From Trinickia soli (lineage in GTDB: Bacteria > Pseudomonadota > Gammaproteobacteria > Burkholderiales > Burkholderiaceae), in the NCBI RefSeq assembly GCF_002879855.1, contig NZ_PNYB01000026.1, positions 1 to 64,000 of the forward strand: a stretch of 64,000 bases of DNA. The letters run 5' to 3'. Positions 25,629 to 34,929 of this stretch are shown here, in pieces. The notes beneath the pieces were generated by a model. It did not search any database. It was given only the letters and a program-made list of their open reading frames with translations, and was not told the origin of the DNA. The position numbers were made by a program, and so were the translations under genes. The number at the start of each line of letters is the position of its first letter. Position 1 is the first letter of the stretch.

Positions 25629-28223
25629 ATGCCGGGACGTTATGGGGACCGCAGTTTGAAGACCATGGTCGCGTTTTGCGCGAGGCTACGGCGTATCGAC
25701 TACAAACGCTGGGCGTCGCCTGCTCTCGCGCTGGCGATCTGCATTCTGCTGCTTTTTGCATTGCAGGAAATCTCGCAGACCATCAACTACCATTCGGTCA
25801 GCCTGCGCCTGTTCGATATCGCGCCGCACCGGTGGATAGCGGCACTCGCAGCCACGGCGCTGAGTTTTGTCGCACTCGTTGCCCGCGACGAGATCGGGCT
25901 GCGCCACGTCGCGGCGAAAGTACCGCGAGCGCTGCTTTGGATCGGCGCCACGGCCGCCTCCGCGCTCGGCAATATTGCCGGCTTCGGCGCCCTGACGGGC
26001 GGGGCCGTGCGTTGCCGCGTATACGGCGCGGCCGACGTTACCCCTTCGCAAGTCGGCCGCCTCACTGTCTTCACGAGCGTCTCGCTCATCATGGCGCTGC
26101 TGCTGATCGGGGCCTCGGGCGCTCTCTGGGATACGAGCCTGCTCGCGACGATGATGCACATCGCGCCCGGCCCCCTGCGCATGATCAGTGCGATCGTGCT
26201 GATCGCCTTGGCGGCAGCCGTCGCGTGCTGCGACACGCAGACGAAGCGCATCGAAACGCGGTGGCGCCGGATTGCGTTCGACATTCCCGCGCGCGCGGAT
26301 TTGCTGGCGCAGATCATCTTCGGCGTCGTCGACGTGTTGGGCGCGGGCGCAGCGCTATGGGCCTTCCTGCCCGGCGCCCATGTGAGCTTCGTCAGCTTTC
26401 TCGCGGTTTATTCGATATCGCTGCTGCTCGGCATATTGGGTCACACGCCGGGCGGTGTCGGTGTGTTCGAGTCGATCATGGTGTTCGCGTTGCGCGGTGA
26501 TGTCACGGGGCCGTCACTCGTCGCCGCGCTGGTCGCCTATCGTGCCGTCTACTTCGGCTTGCCGCTCGTGCTCTCGGCAGCCGTGCTGGCTTGCTATGAG
26601 GGCAGGGCACTGCGCGCGCGTTTGCCGCTCAGCCGCGTCGCGCGCATTGGTCGTATCGCGCCGCTGTTTCTCTGTCTCATCACGTTCGTGACGGGCTCGA
26701 TGCTGATCGTGTCGAGCGCCACGCCTGCTTTGGCGCACCGGCTCGCGCAATTGCGCGAGCTCGTCCCGCTGTGGGCGCTCGAAAGCTCGCAATTGGTGAG
26801 TGGCGTGCTGGGCGTGCTGCTGCTGTTCGTCGCGCGCGGCTTGCTGCGTAGGCTCGATGCCGCGTGGTGGGTCACCGTCGCGCTGACGGCGCTCAGTCTC
26901 GTGCTGTCGGTCATCAAAGGGTTGGCTTTCGTCGAAGCCGGCGTGCTCGCGACGTTGCTTGTTCTGCTGATCGTCACGCGTCGCCACTTCAATCGGCGCG
27001 CCGCCTTGTTCGCGGAGCCGTTCACGGCCGGGTGGTTGATCTCGGTCGCGATCGTGCTCATGTGCGCAGCATGGGTCATGTTCTTCGCCTACCGCAATGT
27101 GCCGTATCAGAACGACCTCTGGTGGGAGTTTGCATTCGATGAGCGCGCCTCGCGCTCGCTGCGCGCGATGTTGGCATCGGGCCTCTTTGCGACGGTGTTT
27201 TCGCTCTGGCAACTGCTGCGTCCCGCGGCCGGGCGCTTCGTGCACCCGAGCTCCAAGGACCTGACCGATGCGGTGCAGATCATTCGTGTGCAAGAGCGCA
27301 GCGATGCGGGGCTCGCCATGATGGGCGACAAGAGCTTCCTGTTTTCCGATTCGCGTCAGGCGTTCCTGATGTATGCGAAGCATGGCCGGACCTGGGCCGC
27401 GTTGCACGACCCCGTAGGCCCGCGCTGCGAGTGGGACGAGTTGATTCGCAAGTTCGTCATGCTCGCGCATAGCCATGGCGGTCGCGCTGCCTTCTATCAG
27501 GTTCGCGCCGATTCGCTACCGCTCTATCTGGATTCGGGATTGACGCTGATGAAGCTTGGCGAGGAAGCGCGTTTGGCGCTCGATGGGTTCGATTTGAACG
27601 GGCCCAAGCGAGCCGCCTTGCGATACTCGCTGCGCCGCGCCGAGCGCGACGGCTGCACGGTCGAGGTCATCGATGAGGCTGCCGTGCCTGAGCATCTCGA
27701 CATCTTGCGCGGCATTTCCGACAGCTGGCTCAAGAGCCGCGAAGCGCGCGAGAAGAGTTTTTCGGTAGCAGCCTTCAGCGCAGCGTACCTTGCCGCTCAG
27801 TCGGTCATGCTCGTTCGCGAGAACGGGGTGCCCGTCGCCTTCACGACGTTCATGACGACGGACCTCAATGTCGAAGCGACGGTCGGGGTCATGCGTCATC
27901 TGTCCGACGCGTCGCCGTACGTCATGGACTACCTCTTCGTGCAACTGGCATTGCATCTGAAGAGCAACGGCTGTCGCTATCTGAGTCTCGGTGTGGCGCC
28001 GTTCGCAGGCATGCAACCGACGCCGCTCAGTTCGCCGCTGCATCGATTGGGGTCGATGGTGTGGCGCTTCGGCGGACGTTTTTATAACTTCCAAGGCCTG
28101 CGCGCGTTCAAGGGTAAGTTTCAGCCTCGCTGGGAGCCGCGTTATCTCGCGGTATCGGGTTGGGCGAGTGCGCTTGTGACGTTGGTGGATCTTTCGATTT
28201 TGGCGGGTGGGCGCCGTTCATGA
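25629..28223 (+). CDS. mprF: Bifunctional lysylphosphatidylglycerol synthase/flippase MprF
   Basis: An 864-residue protein with the MprF layout. About fourteen N-terminal membrane helices (residues about 20-530) form the flippase. A cytoplasmic DUF2156 aminoacyl-transferase domain follows (about 545-850), with LMYAKHGRTWAALHDPVGP, LRYSLRRAERDGC and YLSLGVAPFAGM. It transfers lysine or another amino acid from tRNA to phosphatidylglycerol and flips the product outward, lowering surface charge and giving resistance to cationic peptides and acid. The start is set by AGGA near ATG 25629; ATG 25668 is an alternative. Its stop overlaps the acvB start (ATGA). Confidence 0.92.
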   Translation: MPGRYGDRSLKTMVAFCARLRRIDYKRWASPALALAICILLLFALQEISQTINYHSVSLRLFDIAPHRWIAALAATALSFVALVARDEIGLRHVAAKVPRALLWIGATAASALGNIAGFGALTGGAVRCRVYGAADVTPSQVGRLTVFTSVSLIMALLLIGASGALWDTSLLATMMHIAPGPLRMISAIVLIALAAAVACCDTQTKRIETRWRRIAFDIPARADLLAQIIFGVVDVLGAGAALWAFLPGAHVSFVSFLAVYSISLLLGILGHTPGGVGVFESIMVFALRGDVTGPSLVAALVAYRAVYFGLPLVLSAAVLACYEGRALRARLPLSRVARIGRIAPLFLCLITFVTGSMLIVSSATPALAHRLAQLRELVPLWALESSQLVSGVLGVLLLFVARGLLRRLDAAWWVTVALTALSLVLSVIKGLAFVEAGVLATLLVLLIVTRRHFNRRAALFAEPFTAGWLISVAIVLMCAAWVMFFAYRNVPYQNDLWWEFAFDERASRSLRAMLASGLFATVFSLWQLLRPAAGRFVHPSSKDLTDAVQIIRVQERSDAGLAMMGDKSFLFSDSRQAFLMYAKHGRTWAALHDPVGPRCEWDELIRKFVMLAHSHGGRAAFYQVRADSLPLYLDSGLTLMKLGEEARLALDGFDLNGPKRAALRYSLRRAERDGCTVEVIDEAAVPEHLDILRGISDSWLKSREAREKSFSVAAFSAAYLAAQSVMLVRENGVPVAFTTFMTTDLNVEATVGVMRHLSDASPYVMDYLFVQLALHLKSNGCRYLSLGVAPFAGMQPTPLSSPLHRLGSMVWRFGGRFYNFQGLRAFKGKFQPRWEPRYLAVSGWASALVTLVDLSILAGGRRS

Positions 28224-29659
28224 AACCTGAAGCAGCATTCAGCAAAGCCAAGTGGCTCGTCGCTCTGGCGGCGGGCATGTCGTTCTGCGTGGCTGGCCAC
28301 GCGGCCGAGTCGCGCGTGTCCGGCGGACGCTACGGCGACGTGACCGTCGAATGGCCGCAAGGACCGATGCGCGGTTTCGTCGTGTTGTTTTCGGCCGGCA
28401 AAGGCTGGGCGGAAGACGATGCGCAAGCCGCGCGGGCGTTGGCGCGCGAAGGCGCGCTGACGGTCGGGGTCGACACGGCGCGTTACGCAGCCAATCTCGC
28501 GGCGACGGGACAAGCATGCCGACATCTCGACGGCGATGCCGAGGCCGTCAGCCATCAACTCGAGCGGCAACTGAAGTCCGACCGCTATTTCGCACCGATC
28601 ATGGCCGGCGCCGGTCAAGGGGCGACGCTTGCGTTGCACGTGTTGGCGCAAGCGCCCGCCAATACGATCGCGGGCGCGGTGGCGGTCGATGCCGATGCCG
28701 CGTTGCATAGCGATTTCCATCAATGCCCGCCTGATCCCACTGTGAGCCGCGGCAGCGTGTTGCCCGGGTTCGTCGAGACGGGCGCGACCAGGCAAAGCGC
28801 TATCGCCCCGCTGCAACAGGCGGTGCGTTCGGCCGTCAAGGAAGGCGCCGACGCGCCCGGCTTTCATTTCGACAAGGACGCGAAAGCGTTGATGGCGCCG
28901 TTCCTGGCGAAACAGCCGCACCTGTTCGCGGCGTCGACGAGCCGCGCGGATCAATTCACGACGCTGATTCGTCCGCATTTGCAGGCCGATACCGGCGGCG
29001 AGCAGGACGTGTCGGATCTGCCGCTCATCGAATTGCCGGCGGCCCATTCACGCGGCATGCTCGCGATCGTCATGTCGGGGGACGGCGGGTGGCGCGACCT
29101 CGACAAGACCATCGGCGAGCAACTGCAAAAGGACGGCGTATCTGTCGTCGGCTGGGATAGCTTGCGCTATTTCTGGAGCGAGAAGACGCCGGAGCAGGTC
29201 AGTCGCGACCTCGCTCGCGTGTTGCGTGCTTACGGTGCGCGATGGCATGCGAATTCGTTTGCATTGATCGGTTACTCGTTCGGCGCGGACGTGATGCCGT
29301 TCGCGTATAACCGGCTGCCGGGCGATTTGCGCGACAAGGTGTCGATCGTCTCTCTGCTCGGCTTCGCACGTGCGGCCGATTTTCAGGTCCGCGTGACGGG
29401 CTGGCTCGGCATGCCGCCGAGCGACAAGGCATTGCAAGCGAAGCCTGAAGTGGATCGACTGCCGGCGAACCTCGTGCAATGCTTCTATGGCGAAGACGAA
29501 GAAGACACACTGTGCCCCACACTGGCCGGCACGCACGAGGTGATTCGGACGTCGGGCGGACACCATTTCGGCGGCGGGTATGACGCGCTGGAGAAGCGGA
29601 TTCTGGACGGATGGCAAAAGCGCATTTCATCGAATGGAAGCCGGCAGGCCGGTCGGTAA
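28220..29659 (+). CDS. acvB: AcvB/VirJ family periplasmic serine hydrolase
   Basis: A 479-residue secreted protein with signal peptide about residues 1-28 (FCVAGHAAES). It has two alpha/beta-hydrolase-like halves. The second carries IVMSGDGGWRDLD (about 278) and the nucleophile elbow IGYSFGADVMPF (about 350), as in VirJ/AcvB proteins. In Agrobacterium, AcvB cleaves lysyl-phosphatidylglycerol in the periplasm and is encoded with the synthase LpiA. The ATGA overlap with mprF here gives the same synthase-hydrolase operon. The extension from 28160 is rejected because it lacks the signal peptide. Confidence 0.88.
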   Translation: MKPEAAFSKAKWLVALAAGMSFCVAGHAAESRVSGGRYGDVTVEWPQGPMRGFVVLFSAGKGWAEDDAQAARALAREGALTVGVDTARYAANLAATGQACRHLDGDAEAVSHQLERQLKSDRYFAPIMAGAGQGATLALHVLAQAPANTIAGAVAVDADAALHSDFHQCPPDPTVSRGSVLPGFVETGATRQSAIAPLQQAVRSAVKEGADAPGFHFDKDAKALMAPFLAKQPHLFAASTSRADQFTTLIRPHLQADTGGEQDVSDLPLIELPAAHSRGMLAIVMSGDGGWRDLDKTIGEQLQKDGVSVVGWDSLRYFWSEKTPEQVSRDLARVLRAYGARWHANSFALIGYSFGADVMPFAYNRLPGDLRDKVSIVSLLGFARAADFQVRVTGWLGMPPSDKALQAKPEVDRLPANLVQCFYGEDEEDTLCPTLAGTHEVIRTSGGHHFGGGYDALEKRILDGWQKRISSNGSRQAGR

Positions 29660-29867
29660 GTATCGGTCCCGGTTTTTATTCATGCTTTTTATCTGAATTC
29701 GACTCAATGCGCGTAAATATGAAAGTGGCATTTTTATTCGCGTCATTTAAAACAAAAAATTAGAGTGCCACGCTTAGTTCTGGTTTTTGACGACGGTGAC
29801 GTTTCGTCCTAAAACGTAGCCCTATTCCCACACATCGCAGGGCGATGAGGGATGACAGGGAGACGGT

Positions 29868-30590
29868 GTGAAAAAACCCGGAACACTTTGGCGAAGCGCG
29901 CTGCTTTGCGCGATCGCGATCGCGGTTGCGCTTGCCGCACTGTGGCGATACGAACGAGACTTGCCGGCCGATCCCGGCGCTTCATCAAAGCGGAGCCTCA
30001 CGCACGCTTCGCAGAACCCGTCGCCACCGGATACGCCAACACAGAAGCTCGCAGCCGAGCCCGGGCCCGCCGAGCGCGCGCTCGATCTTGTCGCGTTGCG
30101 CGAGAGCTTGGGCACGCGCGCCGATGCACAGGCGGAAGTTGGTCGGATCGTTGCGTTCGCGCGTTTTCGCGATCGAATCGCCGCATACGGTCGCGATAGA
30201 AATCAAATGTCTGTGTCGGAACGCGCCCGGGCAGCCCGGGACATGCTCGCCGCGTTACCCGAGCATGTCGCACGCAACGAGATTCTTCCCGTGCAAGCCG
30301 AGGCAACGGCGGCCGCCTTGTTGATCGACGCCGAGCCGGACCCGGTCGCCCGCAATGCGCAATTGCAAGCGGCACGCGAGCAGTGGGATGCCTATGCGCG
30401 TCGAACGGTTGGACCGTTGCCTGCGCAAGACGCCAAAGCGCTTGCTTATGCGCGCCAAAGCCGGGACATCGTGCAACAGATTCAATCGACCGTAGTCGAT
30501 CCTCAACAGCAACAAATGATCATCGCGCAGCGTCTGCAAGCGCTGCGGATTGAACTGTTCGATCACGCTTCTTCATCCCACCCGCACTAA
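29868..30590 (+). CDS. Membrane-anchored helical protein, weakly lipase-chaperone-like
   Basis: A 240-residue protein starting at GTG 29868 behind GGGAG. One N-terminal hydrophobic segment (ALLCAIAIAVALAALW, about residues 12-27) would anchor it. A Pro/Ala linker follows, then long amphipathic helices. The end, IIAQRLQALRIELFD, recalls lipase-specific foldases (LifO/LipB), but the RxxFDY motif of that family is not seen. It is followed 62 bp later by a secreted pectinacetylesterase-like hydrolase, so a folding or secretion helper for that enzyme is plausible. The family assignment is weak. Confidence 0.5.
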   Translation: MKKPGTLWRSALLCAIAIAVALAALWRYERDLPADPGASSKRSLTHASQNPSPPDTPTQKLAAEPGPAERALDLVALRESLGTRADAQAEVGRIVAFARFRDRIAAYGRDRNQMSVSERARAARDMLAALPEHVARNEILPVQAEATAAALLIDAEPDPVARNAQLQAAREQWDAYARRTVGPLPAQDAKALAYARQSRDIVQQIQSTVVDPQQQQMIIAQRLQALRIELFDHASSSHPH

Positions 30591-30652
30591 TATACGGCGC
30601 CCGCATTCCGCGTGCGTCGGCCGTGCCTTGAAAGATTGAAAAAGGAGGGAAG

Positions 30653-32032
30653 ATGTTGGCATCCAAATTGATCAAAGGCGTTTTACTCGGCGGCGTACTG
30701 AGTCTCGCGACGATGAATGCGGGGGCATCGGATACGGTGCTGCCCGATTCATCGATTCCGTACTACGCATGGTATGAGGTCGTTTTGCCGGAAAGCAGCG
30801 GCGCCTCATGCGGAAACGGCACGCCGATGCGTTTCTATATCAATCGTGCGCAGTCGAACGACATGCTCTACATGATGGAGCCGGGCGGGGCGTGCTGGGA
30901 TTATTCGACTTGCACGGAAACGGCCGACGCGGGCCCCGAGGCCGGGCTCGGGGCCTATAACCCCGACGGCGTTCCGCACAACTACATGAACGGCACGACG
31001 AGCCAGAGCTTGAAGTCGTCGCTGTTATCGCCGTTGATGATCAGAATGGATCTTGCCCACGTCGTCGTTGGCGAGCCCAAAGTCGAAACGCAGGATTGGA
31101 CGCAGGTATTCGTCCCGTACTGCACGGGCGATATTCATATGGGCAGCGCGGTGCGCAGTTACACAGCGCCTGACGGCGCGTGGAGGGTGCAGCATTACAA
31201 CGGTTTGAAGAACGCGCAAGCGGTTGGGCAATGGCTTGCGACGCATGGCTTCGGCCGCCCGAACCGATTGCTTGTCTACGGCACGAGCGCCGGCGGCTAT
31301 GGCGCGCTGGCCAACTACGCGACGCTGCGCAATACGCTGCAGCCGCAATCGCACAGCTCGCTGCTCAACGATGCGGGCACGGTCTTCAACACCCCGTTTG
31401 GCGCCGATCCTGCGGCCTATCCTTCGGTGGGCCTCTATGACAAGGTGAAGGACGAATGGGGAATGACGGGGCCCGATGGTATGGTGACCATCAACAGCAG
31501 GCTATCGCCGTATTTCGATCCGAAGAACATGGGCAGCGCGTATGCGGCATTGTCGAAGACCTACCCGCATGACCGCTTCGGCTATACGACTTACCAGCGT
31601 GACGAGGTGATCGCCGCTTATCACTATCGCGCGTTCGTGCCCTCCGTCGTGGCCGCGCCGGACGACGCGACGAAGGATGCGCTTTCTAGCGCGATGTTCG
31701 CGCAGGAACTCGATCGGCTCAAGCAGACGCTCAATCCGCTGCCGAATTTTGGATACTTCATGCCGTGGGCGCGCGGCGGGTTCATGCACAACCACCAGGT
31801 GACCGTCGTGAGCTTTGCCGGATCGGGCATTCATGAGAACGGCATCGATGCCGACGTCGGCACGTTTGTCGCCGACTTGCTCAATCAGAAGGACCCGGCC
31901 GATACGCCCGTGATGAAGGCCTATCGCACCGATCAGTCGTCGGATTTCACGTTCTCGACGTTTCTATCGTGGATCGACAGTGTCCTCAATCTGACAGGAG
32001 AAGCCGGGCCGATTTCGGGCCATCGCGCGTAG
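30653..32032 (+). CDS. Secreted pectinacetylesterase-family hydrolase
   Basis: A 459-residue secreted protein with signal peptide about residues 1-25 (LGGVLSLATMNAGAS). It matches the pectinacetylesterase/Notum fold: FYINRAQSNDMLYMMEPGGA with the oxyanion-hole glycines (about residues 63-82), and the nucleophile in VYGTSAGGYGAL (about 208-219). A distal SFAGSGIHENG (about 387) may contain the catalytic His. The family removes acyl groups from polysaccharides or lipidated substrates. The ribosome binding site AGGAGG is strong. Its substrate is unknown, and the preceding membrane-anchored gene may be a dedicated helper. Confidence 0.75.
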   Translation: MLASKLIKGVLLGGVLSLATMNAGASDTVLPDSSIPYYAWYEVVLPESSGASCGNGTPMRFYINRAQSNDMLYMMEPGGACWDYSTCTETADAGPEAGLGAYNPDGVPHNYMNGTTSQSLKSSLLSPLMIRMDLAHVVVGEPKVETQDWTQVFVPYCTGDIHMGSAVRSYTAPDGAWRVQHYNGLKNAQAVGQWLATHGFGRPNRLLVYGTSAGGYGALANYATLRNTLQPQSHSSLLNDAGTVFNTPFGADPAAYPSVGLYDKVKDEWGMTGPDGMVTINSRLSPYFDPKNMGSAYAALSKTYPHDRFGYTTYQRDEVIAAYHYRAFVPSVVAAPDDATKDALSSAMFAQELDRLKQTLNPLPNFGYFMPWARGGFMHNHQVTVVSFAGSGIHENGIDADVGTFVADLLNQKDPADTPVMKAYRTDQSSDFTFSTFLSWIDSVLNLTGEAGPISGHRA

Positions 32033-32106
32033 AAGCGGCTGCCTCGCGCTCATATCGGGCGCGGGGCTGGTCTTCGACGATGCGAAGCCGCCACGCCAGG
32101 CGCGTT

Positions 32107-32637
32107 TTAGCCGTCGATCGGATGAGCCGGCGTATCGAGCAGCAATTGGTAAAAGGCCAGATCGAGCCAGCGGCCGAACTTGAAACCCACTTGCGGCAGC
32201 GTCCCGACATGTTTGAACCCGAGCCGCTCGTGCAGCGAAATGCTGCTCGTATTCGCAGCATCGATTCCGCCGATCATCGCATGCAGGTCGGCTTGACGGG
32301 CCGCCGCAATGAGTTCCTGCATGAGCATGCGGCCAAGACCTTTGCCTCGATGATCCTGATGGACATACACAGAGTGCTCCACCGTATATTTATAGGCCGG
32401 GAATGCCCGAAAAGCGCCGTAGCTTCCGAAGCCCATCAACGTGCCGTCGCTATCCTCGATACCGATGACCGGAAAGCCGCCGGTGCGCTTCGCCTCGAAC
32501 CAATCGACCATGTTTTGCCGGGTCCGAGGCTCATAGACATAGAGCGCAGTGGAATGGAGAATCGCCTCGTTGAAGATGGCCAGAATCGCATCGGCGTGGC
32601 GTGCGAATGTGCAGGATACGACGGTGTGTCGGCTCAT
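32107..32637 (-). CDS. GNAT N-acetyltransferase, phosphinothricin acetyltransferase-like
   Basis: A 176-residue GNAT enzyme resembling Pat/Bar and MddA-type acetyltransferases: FNEAILHSTALYVYEPRT (about residues 22-39), the acetyl-CoA site SVYVHQDHRGKGLGRMLMQE (about 89-108), and SISLHERLGFKHVGTL (about 131-146). Relatives acetylate L-amino acid analogues such as phosphinothricin or methionine sulfoximine with acetyl-CoA. The gene stands alone, convergent with the hydrolase gene upstream of it. Confidence 0.85.
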   Translation of the reverse strand: MSRHTVVSCTFARHADAILAIFNEAILHSTALYVYEPRTRQNMVDWFEAKRTGGFPVIGIEDSDGTLMGFGSYGAFRAFPAYKYTVEHSVYVHQDHRGKGLGRMLMQELIAAARQADLHAMIGGIDAANTSSISLHERLGFKHVGTLPQVGFKFGRWLDLAFYQLLLDTPAHPIDG

Positions 32638-32725
32638 GGTTTTCCTTGAAAACGAATTGAGGCTGCATGCGCTTGCAGCGCTCCGATGGGCGTCGCCATT
32701 CCCGCGGCCTGCGAAGCTGAACGTT

Positions 32726-33109
32726 TCATGCCTTGGGCAACGCAGATGCGCTCCGACGCTTCTTGGGCTTCGGCTCGACGCCGATACGCAGATCTCGCGC
32801 GAGCACGAGCGCGGTCACGCTCTCGACGGTCGATTCGAAAGCCGGATCGCTTTGCGAAACGTACAGCCATTTGCCAAGCACCGGATGCGCTTGCAACGCA
32901 GGCATTTCATCGATGAGCGCTGCGTGATGCTCCTGCGACGTGCAAACGAGCAGGCCGTTCCAAGGCTCGTCGCGATCGCCGGCGGTCAGGCAGAGGCGTC
33001 CGTCGATATAAGCGGCGTCGGCGCTGAACATGCGCTTGTGAACGTAGGTCGGATCGCGCTCGAGACCTTCGAGAATCCAGGCGAGCGAATTGCGAACGGT
33101 GGAGGGCAT
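32726..33109 (-). CDS. Conserved protein, TfoX-N-like
   Basis: A 127-residue cytoplasmic protein. KRMFSADAAYIDGRLCLTAG (about residues 24-43) and the helical GLLVCTSQEHHAALIDE segment recall TfoX N-terminal or YjbR-like small folds, and the basic tail ends EPKPKKRRSASALPKA. The function is unknown. ATG 33109 (MPSTVRNS) is preferred over 33151. A 12-bp tandem repeat begins 63 bp upstream, in its probable promoter or leader region. Confidence 0.6.
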   Translation of the reverse strand: MPSTVRNSLAWILEGLERDPTYVHKRMFSADAAYIDGRLCLTAGDRDEPWNGLLVCTSQEHHAALIDEMPALQAHPVLGKWLYVSQSDPAFESTVESVTALVLARDLRIGVEPKPKKRRSASALPKA

Positions 33110-33171
33110 GGGATTCGATCGGGGAGAGGCGGCCGGCGCAGTCTCGAACACGGTGCGAACGATTTCGTGAT

Positions 33172-33243
33172 CGTACTACAGGGCGTACTACAGGGCGTAC
33201 TACAGGGCGTACTACAGGGCGTACTACAGGGCGTACTACAGAG
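33172..33243. repeat. 12-bp perfect tandem repeat, six copies
   Basis: Five exact copies of CGTACTACAGGG plus a sixth ending AG run head to tail without spacers. They lie between the TfoX-like gene, whose start is 63 bp away, and the small oxidoreductase-like gene. The exact identity of the copies suggests recent slippage expansion, so the copy number may vary between strains. Confidence 0.95.
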
Positions 33244-33285
33244 GCGCGGCGTTTGTGGCGAAGGCTCGGTCGATCGCCGCAGCCG

Positions 33286-33489
33286 TCAAGGACAGGGGCC
33301 TTTGCGGCGCCCCGCTTGCCGCGCTTCCCAAGCGGCGAGTGCAACCTCGTACCGTTCGAGCGCTTCCTCGTAAAGATCGAATACGCACGGCGTGCAGCCG
33401 CTATGGCAGCACTCCTCCAGCGTCGGCCGTGGCGGCGGGGTGGGCCGGGGATCGGCATTCGACGGTTGTTTGCGAGGGGCTTTCGGCAT
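33286..33489 (-). CDS. Oxidoreductase-like domain small protein
   Basis: A 67-residue protein matching the short oxidoreductase-like, N-terminal domain family. It has a proline run (PRPTPPPRPTLEE), then CCHSGCTPCVFDLYEEALERY with four cysteines, and a final WEARQ helix. The Cys pattern suggests metal binding, but the function is unknown. ATG 33489 gives the usual small size; a start at 33549 is possible. It lies 88 bp downstream of alanine dehydrogenase on the same strand. Confidence 0.7.
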   Translation of the reverse strand: MPKAPRKQPSNADPRPTPPPRPTLEECCHSGCTPCVFDLYEEALERYEVALAAWEARQAGRRKGPCP

Positions 33490-33576
33490 GGTGGGTGGGG
33501 CGTGGCGCGGAGCGCCGTACGACGGCGGGCGCTCCACGCTTCTCTGCATTGCGCGTGCTCGGGTACCGTACCGTTG

Positions 33577-34692
33577 CTATGCGAGCACGTCTTCGGGTTT
33601 CACATAAGCGCGCCCGAGCGCTGTCGCAACGGCTTCGTACGTGACCTGCCCTTCGCAGACATTGAGCCCGGCGCGCAGGTGAGCGTCATCGGCGATCGCG
33701 CGCTTCCACCCTTTGCTTGCGAGTGCGATCGCATGGCCGAGCGTTGCATTGGTCAATGCAAACGTCGATGTGCGGGCGACGGCCCCGGGCATGTTCGCCA
33801 CGCAATAGTGGATGACGCCGTCGACGACATAAGTCGGCTCTGCATGCGTCGTCGCGTGAGACGTTTCGAAGCATCCGCCCTGATCGATCGCCACGTCGAC
33901 GACGACCGCGCCTTTCTTCATCGACGAAATCATGCTGCGCGTGACGAGCTTCGGCGCCGTCGCCCCGGGGATCAAGACCGAACCGATGACGACGTCGGCG
34001 CTGGCGACGCACCGCTCCAACGCATTGGCGCTCGAAAACTGCGTCGTGATGCGATTGCCGAAGATCAGATCGAGTTGACGCAGGCGATCGACGTTGGTGT
34101 CGAGAATCGTGACGCGGGCGCCGATGCCGATTGCCATCTGCAGCGCGTTCGTGCCCACCGTTCCGCCGCCGATGATGACGACATGCCCGGGCGCGACGCC
34201 GGGTACGCCGGCGAGCAAAAGCCCCATGCCGCCATGCGGCTTCTCCAGATGCGCCGCGGCAACCTGGATCGACATGCGGCCGGCCACTTCGCTCATGGGG
34301 GCAAGCAACGGCAGCCCGCCACCGGGGCCGGTGATCGTTTCGTAGGCCACGCAGACAGCGCCCGATTCGATGAGGTCCGTCGCTTGTTCGCGGTCAGGTG
34401 CGAGATGAAGATAGGCGTAAAGGATCTGGCCTTTACGCAGCATTGCACGTTCGACTGCCTGCGGCTCTTTCACTTTGATGACCATGTCCGCACGCGCATA
34501 GACTTCTTGTGCGTCGCCGCAAATCGTTGCCCCTGCAGCCGTGTACGCCTCGTCGGGCAAGCCGACGGCAGCGCCGGCATCGGTTTGCACGATCACCTGG
34601 TGGCCGCGGCTGACAAGTTCGCGCGTGCCGGCAGGGGGCAGCCCTACGCGGTACTCCTGGTTTTTGATTTCTTTGGGAACGCCGATCAACAT
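33577..34692 (-). CDS. ald: Alanine dehydrogenase
   Basis: A 371-residue NAD-dependent enzyme that matches Ald throughout. MLIGVPKEIKNQEYRVGLPP contains the substrate-binding Arg15. KVKEPQ (about residue 74) and YLHLAPD (His near 96) form the active site. The Rossmann motif IIGGGTVGTNAL (about 172) binds NAD, and DVAIDQGGC (about 268) holds the catalytic Asp. It interconverts L-alanine with pyruvate and ammonia. A near-perfect AGGAGG ribosome binding site sits before the start. No dedicated Lrp-type regulator is adjacent. Confidence 0.94.
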   Translation of the reverse strand: MLIGVPKEIKNQEYRVGLPPAGTRELVSRGHQVIVQTDAGAAVGLPDEAYTAAGATICGDAQEVYARADMVIKVKEPQAVERAMLRKGQILYAYLHLAPDREQATDLIESGAVCVAYETITGPGGGLPLLAPMSEVAGRMSIQVAAAHLEKPHGGMGLLLAGVPGVAPGHVVIIGGGTVGTNALQMAIGIGARVTILDTNVDRLRQLDLIFGNRITTQFSSANALERCVASADVVIGSVLIPGATAPKLVTRSMISSMKKGAVVVDVAIDQGGCFETSHATTHAEPTYVVDGVIHYCVANMPGAVARTSTFALTNATLGHAIALASKGWKRAIADDAHLRAGLNVCEGQVTYEAVATALGRAYVKPEDVLA

Positions 34693-34929
34693 GATGCACC
34701 TCCTCCTTGTATGGAATCGAATGATCGTAATGTCGGCCCGGGCTTGTGGCGCGGGATGTCGTCATAGTACGCCGACGTGAGCCAGGCCCGGCAACAACCG
34801 CAACGACGGCTTTCGTCGAGACAATTCGTTCGCCTGTTTGGCGTTGAGGCGATTTTGGCGAATCGCGTCGCGTTCCCATCACTGCTTCTTGATAGACTTA
34901 CGCGTCCGGAAACACATCGGGGAGAGCGA

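Noticed and set aside
33172..33243. Possible CRISPR-like or coding repeat
   Set aside because: The 12-bp units abut with no spacers. The frames through them (repeating VVRP or GVLQ) are by-products of a 12-bp period, with no supporting gene.
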